Positions 10,660 to 20,945 of a DNA stretch of 64,000 nt are shown one piece after another; position 1 is the stretch's first letter; each line of letters starts with the position of its first letter. The position numbers and the translations under genes were made by a program. The DNA is from Undaria pinnatifida (lineage: Eukaryota > Sar > Phaeophyceae > Laminariales > Alariaceae). The stretch is from positions 9,218,006 through 9,282,005 of the forward strand of contig JABAKD010000021.1 of the NCBI GenBank assembly GCA_012845835.1, in the 5' to 3' direction. Below the pieces are notes generated by a model. That model worked only from the letters and a program-made list of their open reading frames with translations. It had not been told where the DNA came from and searched no databases.

Positions 10660-10875
10660 GCTGTGACATAGTAGTCTAGCTAATAGGCTGTCGTTTATAA
10701 TCCTGACCTTCGCTGGTTAGGATCCTGGTGAAAAACCGATACTTGGTATAGACTATATTTATCAAATCTATTTGTAAAAACAGAATGATATCAATGTGAC
10801 GTTGTGGTCTACTAGAAGTCCGGTTGTAAGCTTGGTTTTCGGTGGTTCGAATCTGGGTGTCATCAAAAAATCGAT
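10660..10875 (+). mobile_element. Dimeric tRNA-like SINE (family 2)
   Basis: There are two tRNA-like monomers. The second (about 10,790-10,870) has a perfect B-box, GTTCGAATC (10,845-10,853), ending 'tgggtgtcatca' like a tRNA 3' end. Its A-box is weaker (tggtctactaga). The first monomer (about 10,665-10,735) is more decayed. Related sequence lies at 8,400-8,560. It could be a tRNA pseudogene pair rather than a SINE. Confidence 0.5.
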
Positions 10876-10879
10876 ATTT

Positions 10880-11904
10880 GTTTTTGAGATAAACGCAGAT
10901 TAGATGGAGCAAGAAACAAAGAAGAGCTGGAACGTTCCGCAAGTAGGCCGGACCTTCCGACCTCGGAAAACGCTAGGGATGCACCAACCGAGCGCTTTCG
11001 GGCACAAAATTAAACCCGAACGATCCCAAACCGCAATACAGGGGGTTATAAATCCTGCGAGGGGGGCTCTTTGGTTGACGTTGATCCTTAATCCTGCAAG
11101 CAGCAAGCCAGTTTTCATTGATTGCCTCACCCACCCCACCCGCCCCACACAACGATATCACCTCCCCCTCCAAACGCTCTCCATCAATTTCCACCCAGCC
11201 CTGTAGGGCACGGACACGAGGTAGACGAGGCTGCGCCACCATAGCTTGGCCGGGAGGGCCCTCTCTCGGCTGTGTGGTGGGCTACTACTACTACAGCTGC
11301 TGCTGCTGTGTCTTCGCGTTTGTCGACATACACATCCGTGCTCTTGTCTTCGGTTGTGTGTGTCGCCACACGCCCGCGCCCTTGTTTCACTCATCATGTA
11401 CGAATGTGTCTCGCGTTTTCCGTGACAATCGTGCGCTGCCGCGTCCAAGCGGCAGATGGCAACCACGTGTGAAAGGCTGCCGGGCAGCAGCACGGGTGAA
11501 GTTCTGTGAGGGGGCGCGCACGTGCGTGCGCACACGGTGACACTACTCCAATGCCCAATGCATCATCTCGAGGATTGCCCACACAAGATGCATGCCGTCT
11601 GTCCCACAGTTTCAGGACACGGCATCCCGATTTACGAAGAAGGCGCATTGATTTCTGTTGTCACAGCAGTTATGCAAGAATGTTGCCGGAAATTTCTGCC
11701 AATAATTTTCCCAGAAATTCGTGGTGGGCATACTTACATAGTGATGGAAAAAAAAAGGTTTCCAATTACATTGAAGGCATTGTTCCTGTCGGACCTGGAA
11801 GGCGTTATACACTCTCGATTTACTCTACAACCACCCTATCTATATATTATAATATTTTGGAAAGAAATTCTATACTCCGGAGTCTGTTGTTCGTCGTTCT
11901 AGAG
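10880..11904. other. No gene seen
   Basis: Several overlapping ORFs on both strands, none with a domain. A GC- and CT-rich stretch (11,240-11,530) lies directly upstream of the repeat at 11,905. Confidence 0.35.
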
Positions 11905-12065
11905 AGAAGTCGGCGTTATGGTTCATATTCTTTGGCTAAGTATAAAGCAGCAGCAAGCATTGTTTGGTTGGTCGCACTTGTGGGGATACCAAGTGGATAC
12001 TACACAGGACGGTGGTAGAATCACTCGAACAGACAGAGCTCTTGTTTACAACTTAACAGCGGTCG
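11905..12065 (+). repeat. Repeat C, copy 1
   Basis: Shares 'gcgttatggt', 'ttctttggct', 'cttgtggggataccaagtgg' and 'aacagacagagct' in order with 21,450-21,650, same orientation. An unnamed dispersed repeat. Confidence 0.6.
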
Positions 12066-12184
12066 ACCCCCATAGTACAGGCCAATCAGAAGGCTCCATT
12101 GGGGCGTTTTTTTTTTTTCTTCACAGTCCCTTCCCATAGTACACCATAGTTCAGGCCAATCAGCGAGCGACACGAGGGTCGTGC

Positions 12185-12458
12185 GCGGCGCAACTCTGGT
12201 AGTACAAGTAGTTGTGCTGCTGTAGTACTGGTGTGATCGGCTCTGTCCAAGCGGCGCCCCAGCGGCGGCGGCGTTCCTCAAAAGCACAAAACATGAGGCA
12301 AATGCATGTTGCCCACGCCTGCCGCAACTCTTGTAGTACAAGTAGTAGTGCTGCTGTAGTACAAGTGTGGTCGGCTCTGCCCAAGCGGCCCCCCAGCGGC
12401 GGCGGCGTACCTCAAAAGCACAAAAACATGAGGCAAATACATGTTGTCCACGCCTGGC
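12185..12458 (+). repeat. Two ~137-bp tandem units upstream of the transposase
   Basis: Unit 1 (about 12,186-12,320) and unit 2 (about 12,321-12,458) share 'gtagtacaagtag', 'tgctgctgtagtac', 'cagcggcggcggcgt' and 'caaaagcacaaa'. They lie just before the transposase-like gene. 'ccaatcag' motifs occur upstream at 12,083 and 12,158. Together they could be a promoter or subterminal region of that element (inference). Confidence 0.65.
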
Positions 12459-12923
12459 CAAGGGTGGTCTTTTGTGGTGGTGCTGCTATTCGCCCGGGAT
12501 GGAATTCAGCGTGTGGTCGCTCCTCCTGCCCCTGTCGGAAGGCCGGCAGGGAAGCAGAATCGAGCGGGTGCGGGCAAGCCAGGAACTTTATCTCAGGCCG
12601 ACAAAAGACGCAAGATCATAGAGACGAAACGGCATGATAGCCGGTGGAAACGGTGGTCGGGGGTTGGAGGAGCAGAGCAGTGCAACTCCGCCGGGGGCAA
12701 CAGCAGTGCTGGGCAACGTCGTTCCTCGGGCGGAGGGGATAGTGGAGGTGGCAGCGGCGGAGGTGGCGACAGTAGTAGCAACAGCTACAGCAACAGAAAC
12801 AGCGGCGACGCCGGCGGTGGCGGCGGCATCAGCGGCAGCGGAAGCGGCAGCAGCACCGCGATTCCGCGCACACCGGCATCCAGCAGCAGCAACAGCATAG
12901 ACGGGCAACCTTCTCCCTTGCCG
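12441..12923 (+). pseudogene. Transposase N-terminal exon, Ser/Gly-rich
   Basis: Open frame from ATG 12,441, ending at a good donor, CCG|GTGAGA, after 12,923 (phase 0). It encodes a basic stretch (ADKRRKIIETKRH, about 12,595-12,635) followed by a low-complexity Ser/Gly/Asn tract from GGC/AGC repeats. It is assigned to the transposase because the next exon begins in the matching phase. The start codon is uncertain because the ATG lies at the edge of the tandem repeat. Confidence 0.45.
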
Positions 12924-13364
12924 GTGAGAAAAATGGATAAATTGCTCTTCTACTGCCAGGAACAGAGTATTGGTGAAACTACTGCTGTTGGCAATATGTG
13001 CGTACAAGTGGTCGTGAGGTGTGTTGCTGTAGTGTTGCCTGTGCCGCATTCCCAATGTTTGCTGTGAGGCGTCACCTGTTCGGGTTACTTAAGTTCGCCG
13101 TAGAGGGAGAAACTGCTATAGCTGCGACGCTCGCGGTGTACTGGATAGCTGAAGGCTCTCATGGTGTTTTTTTCGAGAGGGGAGGTAGACTCGACGAGTA
13201 CAAGTTCGAAGAATGTTGAACTGTAGGCAAGTGGTGGTATGTCAGGAGACCCACGTACGTGTGACAGAACCAGCCCGATGCCCGCGTTCAGACCCGTCGG
13301 TTGTTTCATTTGCTCAATTCTGCACCTGGCCAACCATACGCGTCAACAAAACATGCCGGTGCAG

Positions 13365-13739
13365 TCATCTGGTCAGAGCAAGTTCCTGGCGCAGATCAAG
13401 GAAACGATTTCGGGGAGCGCTCCAAATAACGTCATCGGGAAGTATCCTTTCGACGACTTGTGGGTTCACCCTCCAAATCCGACGATGCTCAACACCTTGG
13501 ACTCGGAAGATCATCATCTTCGTTTTGTGTTCGTATGGATCCCTGAGTTCACGTTCCCTGCTGCGTTCCCGGAGAAACAGCCGCCTTGTCCGCGCTGCAA
13601 AACGACGTCTCGAGTGATTGCGAAAGGACTCACGCAGAAGGAATCCCGACTACCTATTCTGCAGAACTCCTGCTGCGATTTCCTCGGGTATTTTCATCAC
13701 TGCAATGGCTGCAAGAGCAACAACAAGAGCAAGGAGAAG
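13365..13739 (+). pseudogene. DUF6729-like zinc-binding exon
   Basis: A 125-codon phase-0 exon between CAG and the donor AAG|GTAGAC. The protein contains FVFVWIPEFTFPAAFP, then PPCPRCKT, and later NSCC and HHCNGCK. These are two Cys pairs typical of a zinc ribbon, and the layout fits the DUF6729 family. Its role is not established; DNA binding at element ends is a reasonable inference. No stop interrupts this exon. Confidence 0.65.
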
Positions 13740-13909
13740 GTAGACTGGCATACAATAGGCCATGTCGTCGCTGTTTACTCTGATGGATTCACACGAAAGA
13801 ACGACCCTTCACAATAGCAGTGGCATTGTTGTCGTGCCACAGCACATCCCATCAGCGAGGACCTTGGGTGTTACTGACGTGGACCCTGAATATTGTGTTT
13901 CCTCGTCAG

Positions 13910-14340
13910 GGTTCTACCGTTCCTGATTAATACTCGAGCTGGAATGCTGGAGTTTTGTCGCAGCTTCCCCTATTCGTGCGGGAGAGCTTTCCTTTCGTAC
14001 TGACTCGCAAGGCCGCTATTCACGCAGACGTACTGGAATAAATCACCGACATTTTGGTGCACGCAAAGGCCTTGCGGCGTCGCGCGCCACTTTGAAGCAG
14101 GCGCACCTGAAGGAATTTTACGCGAGGGAGCTCAAGTACAACAACATGCTTCTGTGGCGGAAGCAGAACGTGCTTCGACAGGCGATCACAGCAGACAGGG
14201 ACTTTGGATCTTTCGGTGATCCCGACGGGTACAATGGCTTTGTGCCTTCGGAACACTACCTGTCATCGGTTTGGTGCGATGTGATGAAGAACAGGCCCGT
14301 GGCACAGCTCGACAAGCTGGTGCAAGGAGTGGAAGGCGAG
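13910..14340 (+). pseudogene. Transposase exon 3 (helical linker), damaged
   Basis: It starts in phase 0 after CTCGTCAG and reads SSWNAGVLSQLPLFVRES, then FVLTRKAAIHADVLE. TAA stops lie at 13,928 and 14,039. Near 14,085 the frame shifts by one and continues as LKEFYARELKYNNMLLWRKQ to GFVPSEHYLSSVW. It ends at the donor GAG|GTGAGC (14,340). Phase agrees with the following exon. Confidence 0.6.
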
Positions 14341-14624
14341 GTGAGCGTGCTTATAGAAGTTGCAACGGTAGCGACAGAGTCAGCTGAGAAATTTGGTCGT
14401 CAGGCCCTTGTCCAAAAGGTAGGGTTGTACGTGACAGCATATTCCATTTTATAATTCGTCACCCCAAGCGGTACATTCGATTACAGCTTTAGCGCTGTCA
14501 GTCATGGAGGCTCTGTGCCAGCCTGTTTCTCACGTAATACTCCTTTGACGCCAATTCTTTGGTTAAACCCTGTGATATCCAGAAACATTGGTCCCCGGAG
14601 TTGTTTTGCCACCTGCGCCAACAG

Positions 14625-14807
14625 AGCATTGACGGAAAAGTGCTGAAGGTGGACCGCTCTCACAAGTATGTCAAGATTGTACGCGTTTTCGATTCCAGTG
14701 CTGCGGGTGGCGCGAAGCCTGTCCACTGCATGGTCACGTTCTTCAACGAATTCGACCATGTTCGTTGCGAGTGGTTGATATGGGTTGAGATTCAATTTCA
14801 ACACGAG
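14625..14807 (+). pseudogene. Transposase exon 4: first catalytic Asp
   Basis: A 61-codon exon after CAACAG. It reads KVLKVDRSHKYVKIVRV, then KPVHCMVTFFNEFDHVR. This is the first strand of a DDE/RNase H fold: an Asp followed by [ST]-[FH]-K, and two strands later an NE[FY] turn. The catalytic Asp codon is 14,652-14,654. The 3' end is placed at GAG|GTTTAC, a weak donor chosen because it keeps phase 0 with exon 5. Confidence 0.65.
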
Positions 14808-15040
14808 GTTTACCTGAGTGGTCCATTTCTTTTGCGTATCAATGTAGAGAACGGACGCTTGAGTATCCCTTTACGTCGTTGTCCTTGTTGACTGGAACCG
14901 TGTTCCCGCTCCGGCGGTTGATGATCACTGTCTGCACAATTCGTTGCGTAGCAGGTTGGACGTAGTTGAGAATTTTGTCGCATCTTCGTACCAGAGCAGT
15001 CTTTGCCTCACGCTCGTGGTCGTCTCCTCCTCGTCTACAG

Positions 15041-15804
15041 GTTGTGTTTCAGAAGGCCTTGCAGTCGGCCTCTCTCAGCAAAATCAAGACGAACGTCAAA
15101 CGGTGGTTTGCAACATGATACACGGGAGTGGGGTTTCAGTTGCCAAAGGTTTTGTACACTGACATGTGCTGCGAAGACAGGGCGTTAATAGTGGAGATCG
15201 TTTGAGGGATGCCGGATGAGGGGCACGAATTTTCTGTCCATGAGGATGTGCCGATTACCTCTGACGGTCCGATATTTCAGCTTCCTCCCGATGTACGGCA
15301 AATCGGTTGCATTCACGCAAGCAGAGACACGAACCTTGTCAGGGCCGGGATTGACCAGATCTGGCAGGAGGTCAGGGATAGCGGCCGTGTTCTTCGTCTA
15401 GACATCGAGTGGGAGGTATCTCGTGCTGGTGCCCCTCACAATCCAAACGCCACGACCCAGTTGTCTACAAAGAAGGTAGTGGTGAGCTTTCATGACTTGC
15501 ATGGTCAACGTACTTCTCCCTACAAACTGCCGCAGTCGTTAGCGTGCTTGTTGCAGGGTGCTGGTCTCGCCAAGACGGGTGTCGGGATCAAGGGTGATTG
15601 CACTCGGCTTCAGCGGTTCTTTGGTGTGGAAATACGCAATGTAGTTGATCTACCAGGACTGGAGCTGCCACGCGAGGTGAATGTGGGCTGAAGACGGAGC
15701 CTCGCAGATATGTGCCTTCATCTCTTGGGACAACGTTTGCAAAAGGACCAGCACCTGAGACTCTCGCACTGCAACGTGGCGGAGCTCGGGGAGGAGCAGA
15801 GAGG
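15041..15804 (+). pseudogene. Transposase exon 5: second Asp, then DEDD exonuclease
   Basis: It starts in phase 0 after CTCGTCTACAG. KIKTNVKRWFAT is interrupted by TGA (15,116), then continues FQLPKVLYTDMCCEDRALI, with the second DDE Asp at 15,161. After TGA 15,203 comes the exonuclease: motif I VLRLDIEWEV (Asp 15,401, Glu 15,407) and motif II GVGIKGDCTRLQRFFGVE (Asp 15,596). After TGA 15,689 it reads SLADMCLHLLGQRLQKDQ, the helix before motif III in RNase D relatives. It ends at the donor GG|GTGAGC. All three stops lie in one otherwise open frame. Confidence 0.75.
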
Positions 15805-15997
15805 GTGAGCTGCGTTTGAAACATATTGAAGCATCGGCTGTAGCGCAATCCTCGCGTACTGCTGTTCCTTTGTATACGTTGTTCACTTGACCATTGCGCA
15901 CGCGGGTGTTGTTGTGGTGCACAGAAATAATACGTCGGAGGTGTTAAATGTCACAGTCGGTCCCTGCGTCGCCCTCCTTGTTTTCTCTATGCCAAAG

Positions 15998-16664
15998 GTA
16001 TGCTGCACGCGATGCATACGCATCATACATCTTGAACGGGCGCATCTCGGAGCTTTTTGATCCGATTTTCAGGGAATCGGAGGAGTTGCACTTTGGGGAT
16101 AGTGTTCGTCTCTACACTCGGGGCGGAGATGAATGCGTGGGAGAAGGCTGCATTAACGAGTACGGAAAGGAGATATGGGGTTCAACAGGCATCCTCCTCG
16201 CCCCTCGACGTGCTATCCGCGGCCTTACTCGACGGTGGGTCGTGCGGCTGTTAAAGGTGCTTGTGCCCCTCGCAAGCACCTTGTATCCTGAAGAGACCGA
16301 TGCACCACGGACCCTGCCGACCACCCAGGTGGGAGGCCGGTTGGGTAACAATCTGCTGTGGGACGCAGATCGCATGCGGAAGGCAGTAGGGATGACACCC
16401 TTCCCGGCTGCAGCTGCGGGTCACGGTGGCTATTCGAATGCTGGTGGAGGAGCCGCGTCCTCAACGGCAGGAAATTCGAGTGCGGCTGTAACGGGTTTCG
16501 CTGGATTTGTGACTCCGTCTGAGCCGTTCTTCGTTGAAGAACCTGCTGGCATCGAGGCTCTGAGCAAATCTGCGTCGTCACTTGCTACAAGTGCGAGAGT
16601 TGGCAAAATGGTACGGAGAGACACAGAGGTGGAGCGCAGCGAAACGGAGCGAGGTGTGGGCGAG
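15998..16664 (+). pseudogene. Transposase exon 6: exonuclease motif III and small beta domain
   Basis: After CCAAAG, one base completes the phase-2 codon, then YAARDAYASYIL gives motif III (Yx3D; Asp 16,011), completing the D-E-D-D set. GDSVRLYTRGGDECVGEG through GSTGILLAPRRAIRG follows and resembles a small chromo/Tudor/KOW-like barrel. A low-complexity Ala/Gly/Ser and acidic stretch comes next. The 3' end is placed at GAG|GTGAAG (phase 0). The frame stays open to 16,871, so the donor is a choice. Confidence 0.65.
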
Positions 16665-16976
16665 GTGAAGCTTGACGAGCCCATGGAGGCCGAAGATCAT
16701 ACCGTTGCGGAAGCCAGCCCCGATGGCCAAGGTGAAGCGGAAAGCCTTGTTGAGGGGAGCAAAGGTTGGCTGTCGGTTGTGCCCATCAGTGTTTTTGGCA
16801 CCAGGCACATGTCGCATAGGGATGTATTACCTTGGGCATGGCGTACGCTTTGTTGCGTCGTTTATTTTTAAATTTGCACAGTTCGGAAACCGAAGCCCCG
16901 CGGTCGCGCTCTGTGATCTCGGAAACAAAAATTGCTTCGTTCTCGTGTACTCTATTGGAAAACGCCTTTGCCACAG

Positions 16977-17218
16977 ATGGGCTGGCTGCGTCTCAAAATG
17001 GATCCTTTTCACGCCATGCAGCGGCTATGCAAACTCAGCCTCAAGAGCCACGGTTCGTGTGGGGCGTACATGGCGCGTCTTGGAGATGCGTTGTTAATGG
17101 TCCACTCGGAGGATCTGGCAGCCGCGGAAATAGCGCTGCGTCTATTGGGGAAGACTTCTGCAGAGATCGAGGATAAAAGGGGAACCGAGTGCGCGTACTT
17201 TCTTCAGAGGTGCCGCAG
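16977..17218 (+). pseudogene. Transposase exon 7: DPFHAM helix
   Basis: It starts after TTTGCCACAG in phase 0: WLRLKMDPFHAMQRLCKL, then MARLGDALLMVHSEDLAAAE and KTSAEIEDKRGTECAYFLQ. The 'D[AP]FHxMxR' block followed by a helical segment is typical of the post-insertion part of this transposase type and resembles 'DPFHV' of ISL3-like enzymes. The donor is at AG|GTACGA or AG|GTGCCG. The phase does not match exon 8, so an exon or an indel is missing between 17,220 and 17,540. Confidence 0.6.
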
Positions 17219-17540
17219 GTACGACAAGTTGTGGGACGCGTTCTGAAGATGTGTAAATGTCGCTTCGTTTCCAAACGTGTAACAGGCTTCTTTCCCAGTT
17301 TCAAGCTGGTGAATTTCGTTGACCTCTGAATTTCGACGTGTCGAAAATCAAGCGATGTTAACGTGGATGCTAACAGTGAAAAACCAAATTGCACCTTGCC
17401 CCCCGATGACGTCTGTAAACCCGACAGGGTGATTCCTCATTCCGACCAGCTAGCCGATCGATTCGATTTGGTTCATCGCATCTAGGGCTACCTCCTCGAC
17501 GCCAAAACTAAAAAACCTTAGGGTTAGGAAACAGAAGCAG

Positions 17541-17860
17541 GGGAGGCCGTAAAGCGACTCAGAGTCCACATCAAAGCCGGTTGCTTGAGTGACCCTCCCG
17601 GTGTCGCCCTGTATTTCGAGGCAGGCAAGGATTCCGCGACGGGCTGCTCGCTGTTTCACTGTGTTCGCGGCACCAATGATCTGGAGGGGTATCACTCGCG
17701 CATGCGCCTCCTGGCGGCATGGTGTATTTCCCCACTTCTCGCTCATCTCCTGCTCCTCGAGTACATCTACAGGTGGAACTTGCGCTAGGCCGTCAACAAC
17801 CGTGGCCTTGACTTATCTGTTGGGGGCTTCTCCGATCAGCCGGTGCTCGAAGCCGTTCAG
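17541..17860 (+). pseudogene. Transposase exon 8: catalytic Glu
   Basis: Reads VHIKAGCLSDPPGVALYFEA, then CSLFHCVRGTNDLEGYHSRM, with the presumed catalytic Glu at 17,684, and a LLLLEYIYRWNLR helix. A TAG (17,786) would be a CAG in an intact gene. The frame continues NNRGLDLSVGGFSDQPVLEA. It ends near CAG|GTCGGA. 'RGTNxLEGxH' corresponds to the 'N-x-x-E-G' of other RNase H-fold transposases. Confidence 0.65.
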
Positions 17861-18017
17861 GTCGGATGTCCAAAGAATGAGCGCGTTGTTGCGCGAAGGG
17901 TTTGGGTGATAATTTGTGTCGCGGCTGAATCGTCAAGTTTTCCCCCACATTCATAATATTCATTCGACGCTGCATGGTCAGTAACGATTCCCTATCGCCG
18001 GCTGCTTGTCTTGACAG

Positions 18018-18865
18018 AGGATGACATCCATGGTTTTCGGAAAGGCGAAGTACTCAAGCTGGGTGCCGACCAACGCGTATGGCGATGCGGAGGAGCGCAG
18101 CGGGTTTGTCCGCAGTGTTCCAGAAGGGGGCGAAGGGGTAGAATCGCTTGATGATTCCGAGTTGGATGGGCAGGAGAATGACGGCAAGGTCGTCCTGCTT
18201 CCCGATCTGACGCAGTCGGCGGCTGCCCTCGCAATCATGCAGGGAGAGCAGGTGCCCGCCACGCCGGTCAGTACCGCTTACGAGCGAACCAAGTTTGGTG
18301 AAGTGTGACATTTTCTCGTGCGAGTGGGTCGCAGTCTTGCCCTGACTTCGATGCATTCATAATCGAGTGGAACAAGGCCGTATCTGCCATAGAAGAAGAA
18401 AAGAGTCCGGCAGCGCCCATCTTCAGGAAGACGGCTGCATCCTTGAAGTCCTTCTGGAAAAAGTGAGCAAGATTTAAGAACCAGGTTCGACTTTTCCTTC
18501 CTGCACGCTTCGCCCGTTTTTCAGCGTTGTACGCAAGCGAATGGCAGCAGCCATTATGCGCACCCTATCTCGAACGGGGCAGGCACGGCGAGAACATCAA
18601 CATGAGGGACACTATGCGGCCCGCTAAAACCGTGAGAGCGTCCGTCAGGAGCCTATTTCGTGCGCCCATGAATGTGCAAGGCGCTGCAGCCGCGCCGGCA
18701 AAGCCCTGGCTGCCGTTACCGCCAGATGGCCTTTCGTTTCCTGCGCAGATGGCGGAAGTGGGAGGAGCCAGCTGTTTATCGCAAGCTGCCGGAGCTGCTG
18801 GTGATGATGTTAGCGCTGTGTCAGGCGCTTCTTCAGCGGCGGGTGCTAAGCGGCGGAACCAGTAA
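18018..18865 (+). pseudogene. Transposase C-terminal exon segments
   Basis: There are three segments. 18,018-18,302 reads SSWVPTNAYGDAEERSGFVR and an acidic stretch. 18,335-18,462 reads CPDFDAFIIEWNKAVSAIEE ending FWKK|GTGAGC. From 18,525, after TTTTTCAG, either a short basic frame or an Ala/Pro-rich 112-codon frame (to 18,865) follows. The gap 18,303-18,334 is too short for a normal intron, so a frameshift is likely. A further VRVNPIATRPIRM frame at 18,890-19,075 may be the last piece. Confidence 0.45.
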
Positions 18866-19089
18866 GGCCGTACGTGCGGGCACAAGATGCGAGTCGGAGC
18901 CTTCAAACGTCACCACAACCAGTTCTTGTCATCTCCAGGTCCCATTTGCACCGTGCCAGAGAGTCGACGCCGCGTCAGAGTCAACCCGATTGCCACGAGG
19001 CCCATCCGGATGTTCGGTAGCGAGTGTCACTGCGTCGGGGATGATGCTTACCCGGGGGGGTGCAGCTCGAAGTAGGTAAAAGATAAGTC

Positions 19090-20220
19090 TACGTCAAAGA
19101 AACAGGGTTCGCGTTTGTTTGCGAGAGCACGTACCTCGAGGGCATGGTTGTCTTGGGCAGCTCATTATCGTGCCCACAGGGTAGGCGGGTTGTGCAGGCA
19201 TGCGTTTATGGATGTAGCTTGAGGGAGCATGTAGTGGCGTAATCTCGGTTGTACTCGGGGCTCTACTTTTGAATTCTTGAAATATCCAATACATTGACAC
19301 AGATTTTTTTTTTGTTCGGTCTTGACTCTCCTCTTCGCCACTGTATTACACGTCGATCGTTCTATGTGGCATTCCATGGGGTAGACGACATCAAGCGCTT
19401 TAATCCGATACCCTGTTTGCCGACGTACTCCCATTTGATCATAAGTCATGCAACATTTACTGCCTGTAGTTGTGATCTTTTACACGTGACGTTGACCAAA
19501 ACATTCGGATAAAAAAAAAAATCGCACGAACCACGAAAATAATTTAACTATCAGCCCAGGTAAGGCCATGGGGGTCGAGCCAATGGTTCGTGATTTCGTG
19601 ATTCTTGAATTCATCGCTCGACGGCGAATCGGGGAATTAGCGAGATCAAAAAGCAACATTGAAGGCGAAGAGCTGCATACGATGCGCAGGCAGCGAGCGC
19701 GGAAGCGTCGACAGCGGGCCTCGCCTCGACCGTTATGTTATTACTTGCAGATACGGGTTGTTATTTGTGTCTTTATTCAAAGATACTGGTGGGCGGAGAG
19801 CCTGTATTTGCGTTTGTAAACAGTTTGAGCGAGTTGTGCTGCTTATGCGAAACATACATACAAAAGCAGCGAAAAAACAACAAATTCAACTTAATGACTA
19901 AGCACATGCGCATCACAGATCGCGGCAACGAGGTATCATCGTTCTCCCCCCGATCAAGGCAGATATAAGATGATGATGGTCGTAATCGTGAAGAAAGGGA
20001 TCGTGCCTGGTCGTACTGTCGGTGGTCTGAGCAAGGGTGCACAACGATATTTCTGGTATATATGGCGTATCGTGTGACACTGGAGCAGTTCATTAGACTA
20101 GGTGAAAAAAAAAAAAATCATTGGTGCGAAAAAAAAACACGTTTATATGGTGTAAAACATGGATTTTTTTACCACAAGGACTCGCAGATCAACGCGTTGG
20201 ACTGCTGTTGGTTAAACCGT
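19090..20220. other. No gene seen
   Basis: The 3' flank of the transposase-like gene. Several ORFs lack domains. An A-run (19,511-19,521) and T-run (19,305-19,313) are present. No terminal inverted repeat matching the 12 kb side was found by eye. Confidence 0.35.
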
Positions 20221-20224
20221 CAGC

Positions 20225-20395
20225 GACAATATGAAAATTAAGATACACTCAACCTGTGAGATCGAAGATTTTTTCGAAACTCATATTTGCAAGCTGTGTG
20301 TGATACTCCGATTTCCTACTACTGGGTGTGTATCCTCATGATGATGGATACAGGCCGGCGACTCCCCTTGGAACTACAGCAGTGTAGCTTACACA
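20225..20395 (-). repeat. Dispersed repeat X, partial
   Basis: The minus-strand right part of X: 'tgtgagatcgaagatt', 'caagctgtgtgtgatactcc' and 'cggcgactccccttg'. The C-run modules are missing. Confidence 0.75.
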
Positions 20396-20945
20396 ATGCT
20401 TAAAACATCGACGATACTTATCGCAGTTCGATCACGCGTAGCAGCAGGGCGAGAAAAAAAAGGAAAGGTTACAGCGCGAAGCGGTCAGTGTGTCAGCTGA
20501 ATATTTTTGCTGTGTCAGGTAAACCAGGTATCCGGCGTTTTTTTTTCGTAAATAACTGAATACTTTTGCCATGGTATATGTTGAACAGTATAGACTATAC
20601 CTATCGCGTCTTCTTTATTATTGGGCGCAGGTTGTTTTAGACATTTTGTCGTTGACCAAAAACAAATCGCTACTTGTAATCTATTCCTTCGTGTGTCATC
20701 CGAATATTCTTGATGTGTTACACCTTTCACGGCTTTACGTCACGTTGGGCGCAGATTTTTCAACTATTCTGTAAGCTGACCACGAAAACCTCTCCAGGTG
20801 AGACTACTGCTGTTAGATAGGTCAAGATATGATAATGTTCTTGGGTGAGTCGACATGTCATACTATACGCAATATAGCAATGGCGTTCGTAGGTTACAGC
20901 AAGGCGACGCAAAACTCGTGCGTGCTTTTGTGGTAGCACTGCTGT

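Larger units (their letters stand above)
12441..18865 (+). pseudogene. DDE transposase with inserted DEDD 3'-5' exonuclease (spliced, decayed)
   Basis: About eleven exon segments read as one protein: a Ser/Gly-rich N-terminus, a DUF6729-like zinc-binding domain, DDE strand 1 (first Asp, 14,652), and DDE second Asp in YTDM (15,161). A complete RNase D/WRN-type exonuclease follows (15,401-16,013), then DPFHAM (17,001) and NDLEG (Glu, 17,684). The exonuclease thus sits inside the RNase H-fold transposase, between the second Asp and the Glu. I recall similar architecture in uncharacterised fungal and stramenopile proteins but cannot name the superfamily. Stops at 13,928, 14,039, 15,116, 15,203, 15,689 and 17,786, plus a frameshift near 14,085, make this copy inactive. 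Most splice junctions agree in phase. Confidence 0.75.

Noticed and set aside
12588-13055. Ala-rich minus-strand ORF opposite the Ser/Gly tract
   Set aside because: It is a shadow of the GGC/AGC repeats. The plus strand has a splice donor in phase with the next exon.
15116-15691. Reassigned TGA (read as Trp or selenocysteine) in the transposase-exonuclease
   Set aside because: TAA and TAG also interrupt the gene, and a frameshift is present, so decay explains the stops better than recoding.
20160-20220. tRNA gene near 'cgcagatcaacgcgttggact'
   Set aside because: No complete A-box and no credible cloverleaf by eye.
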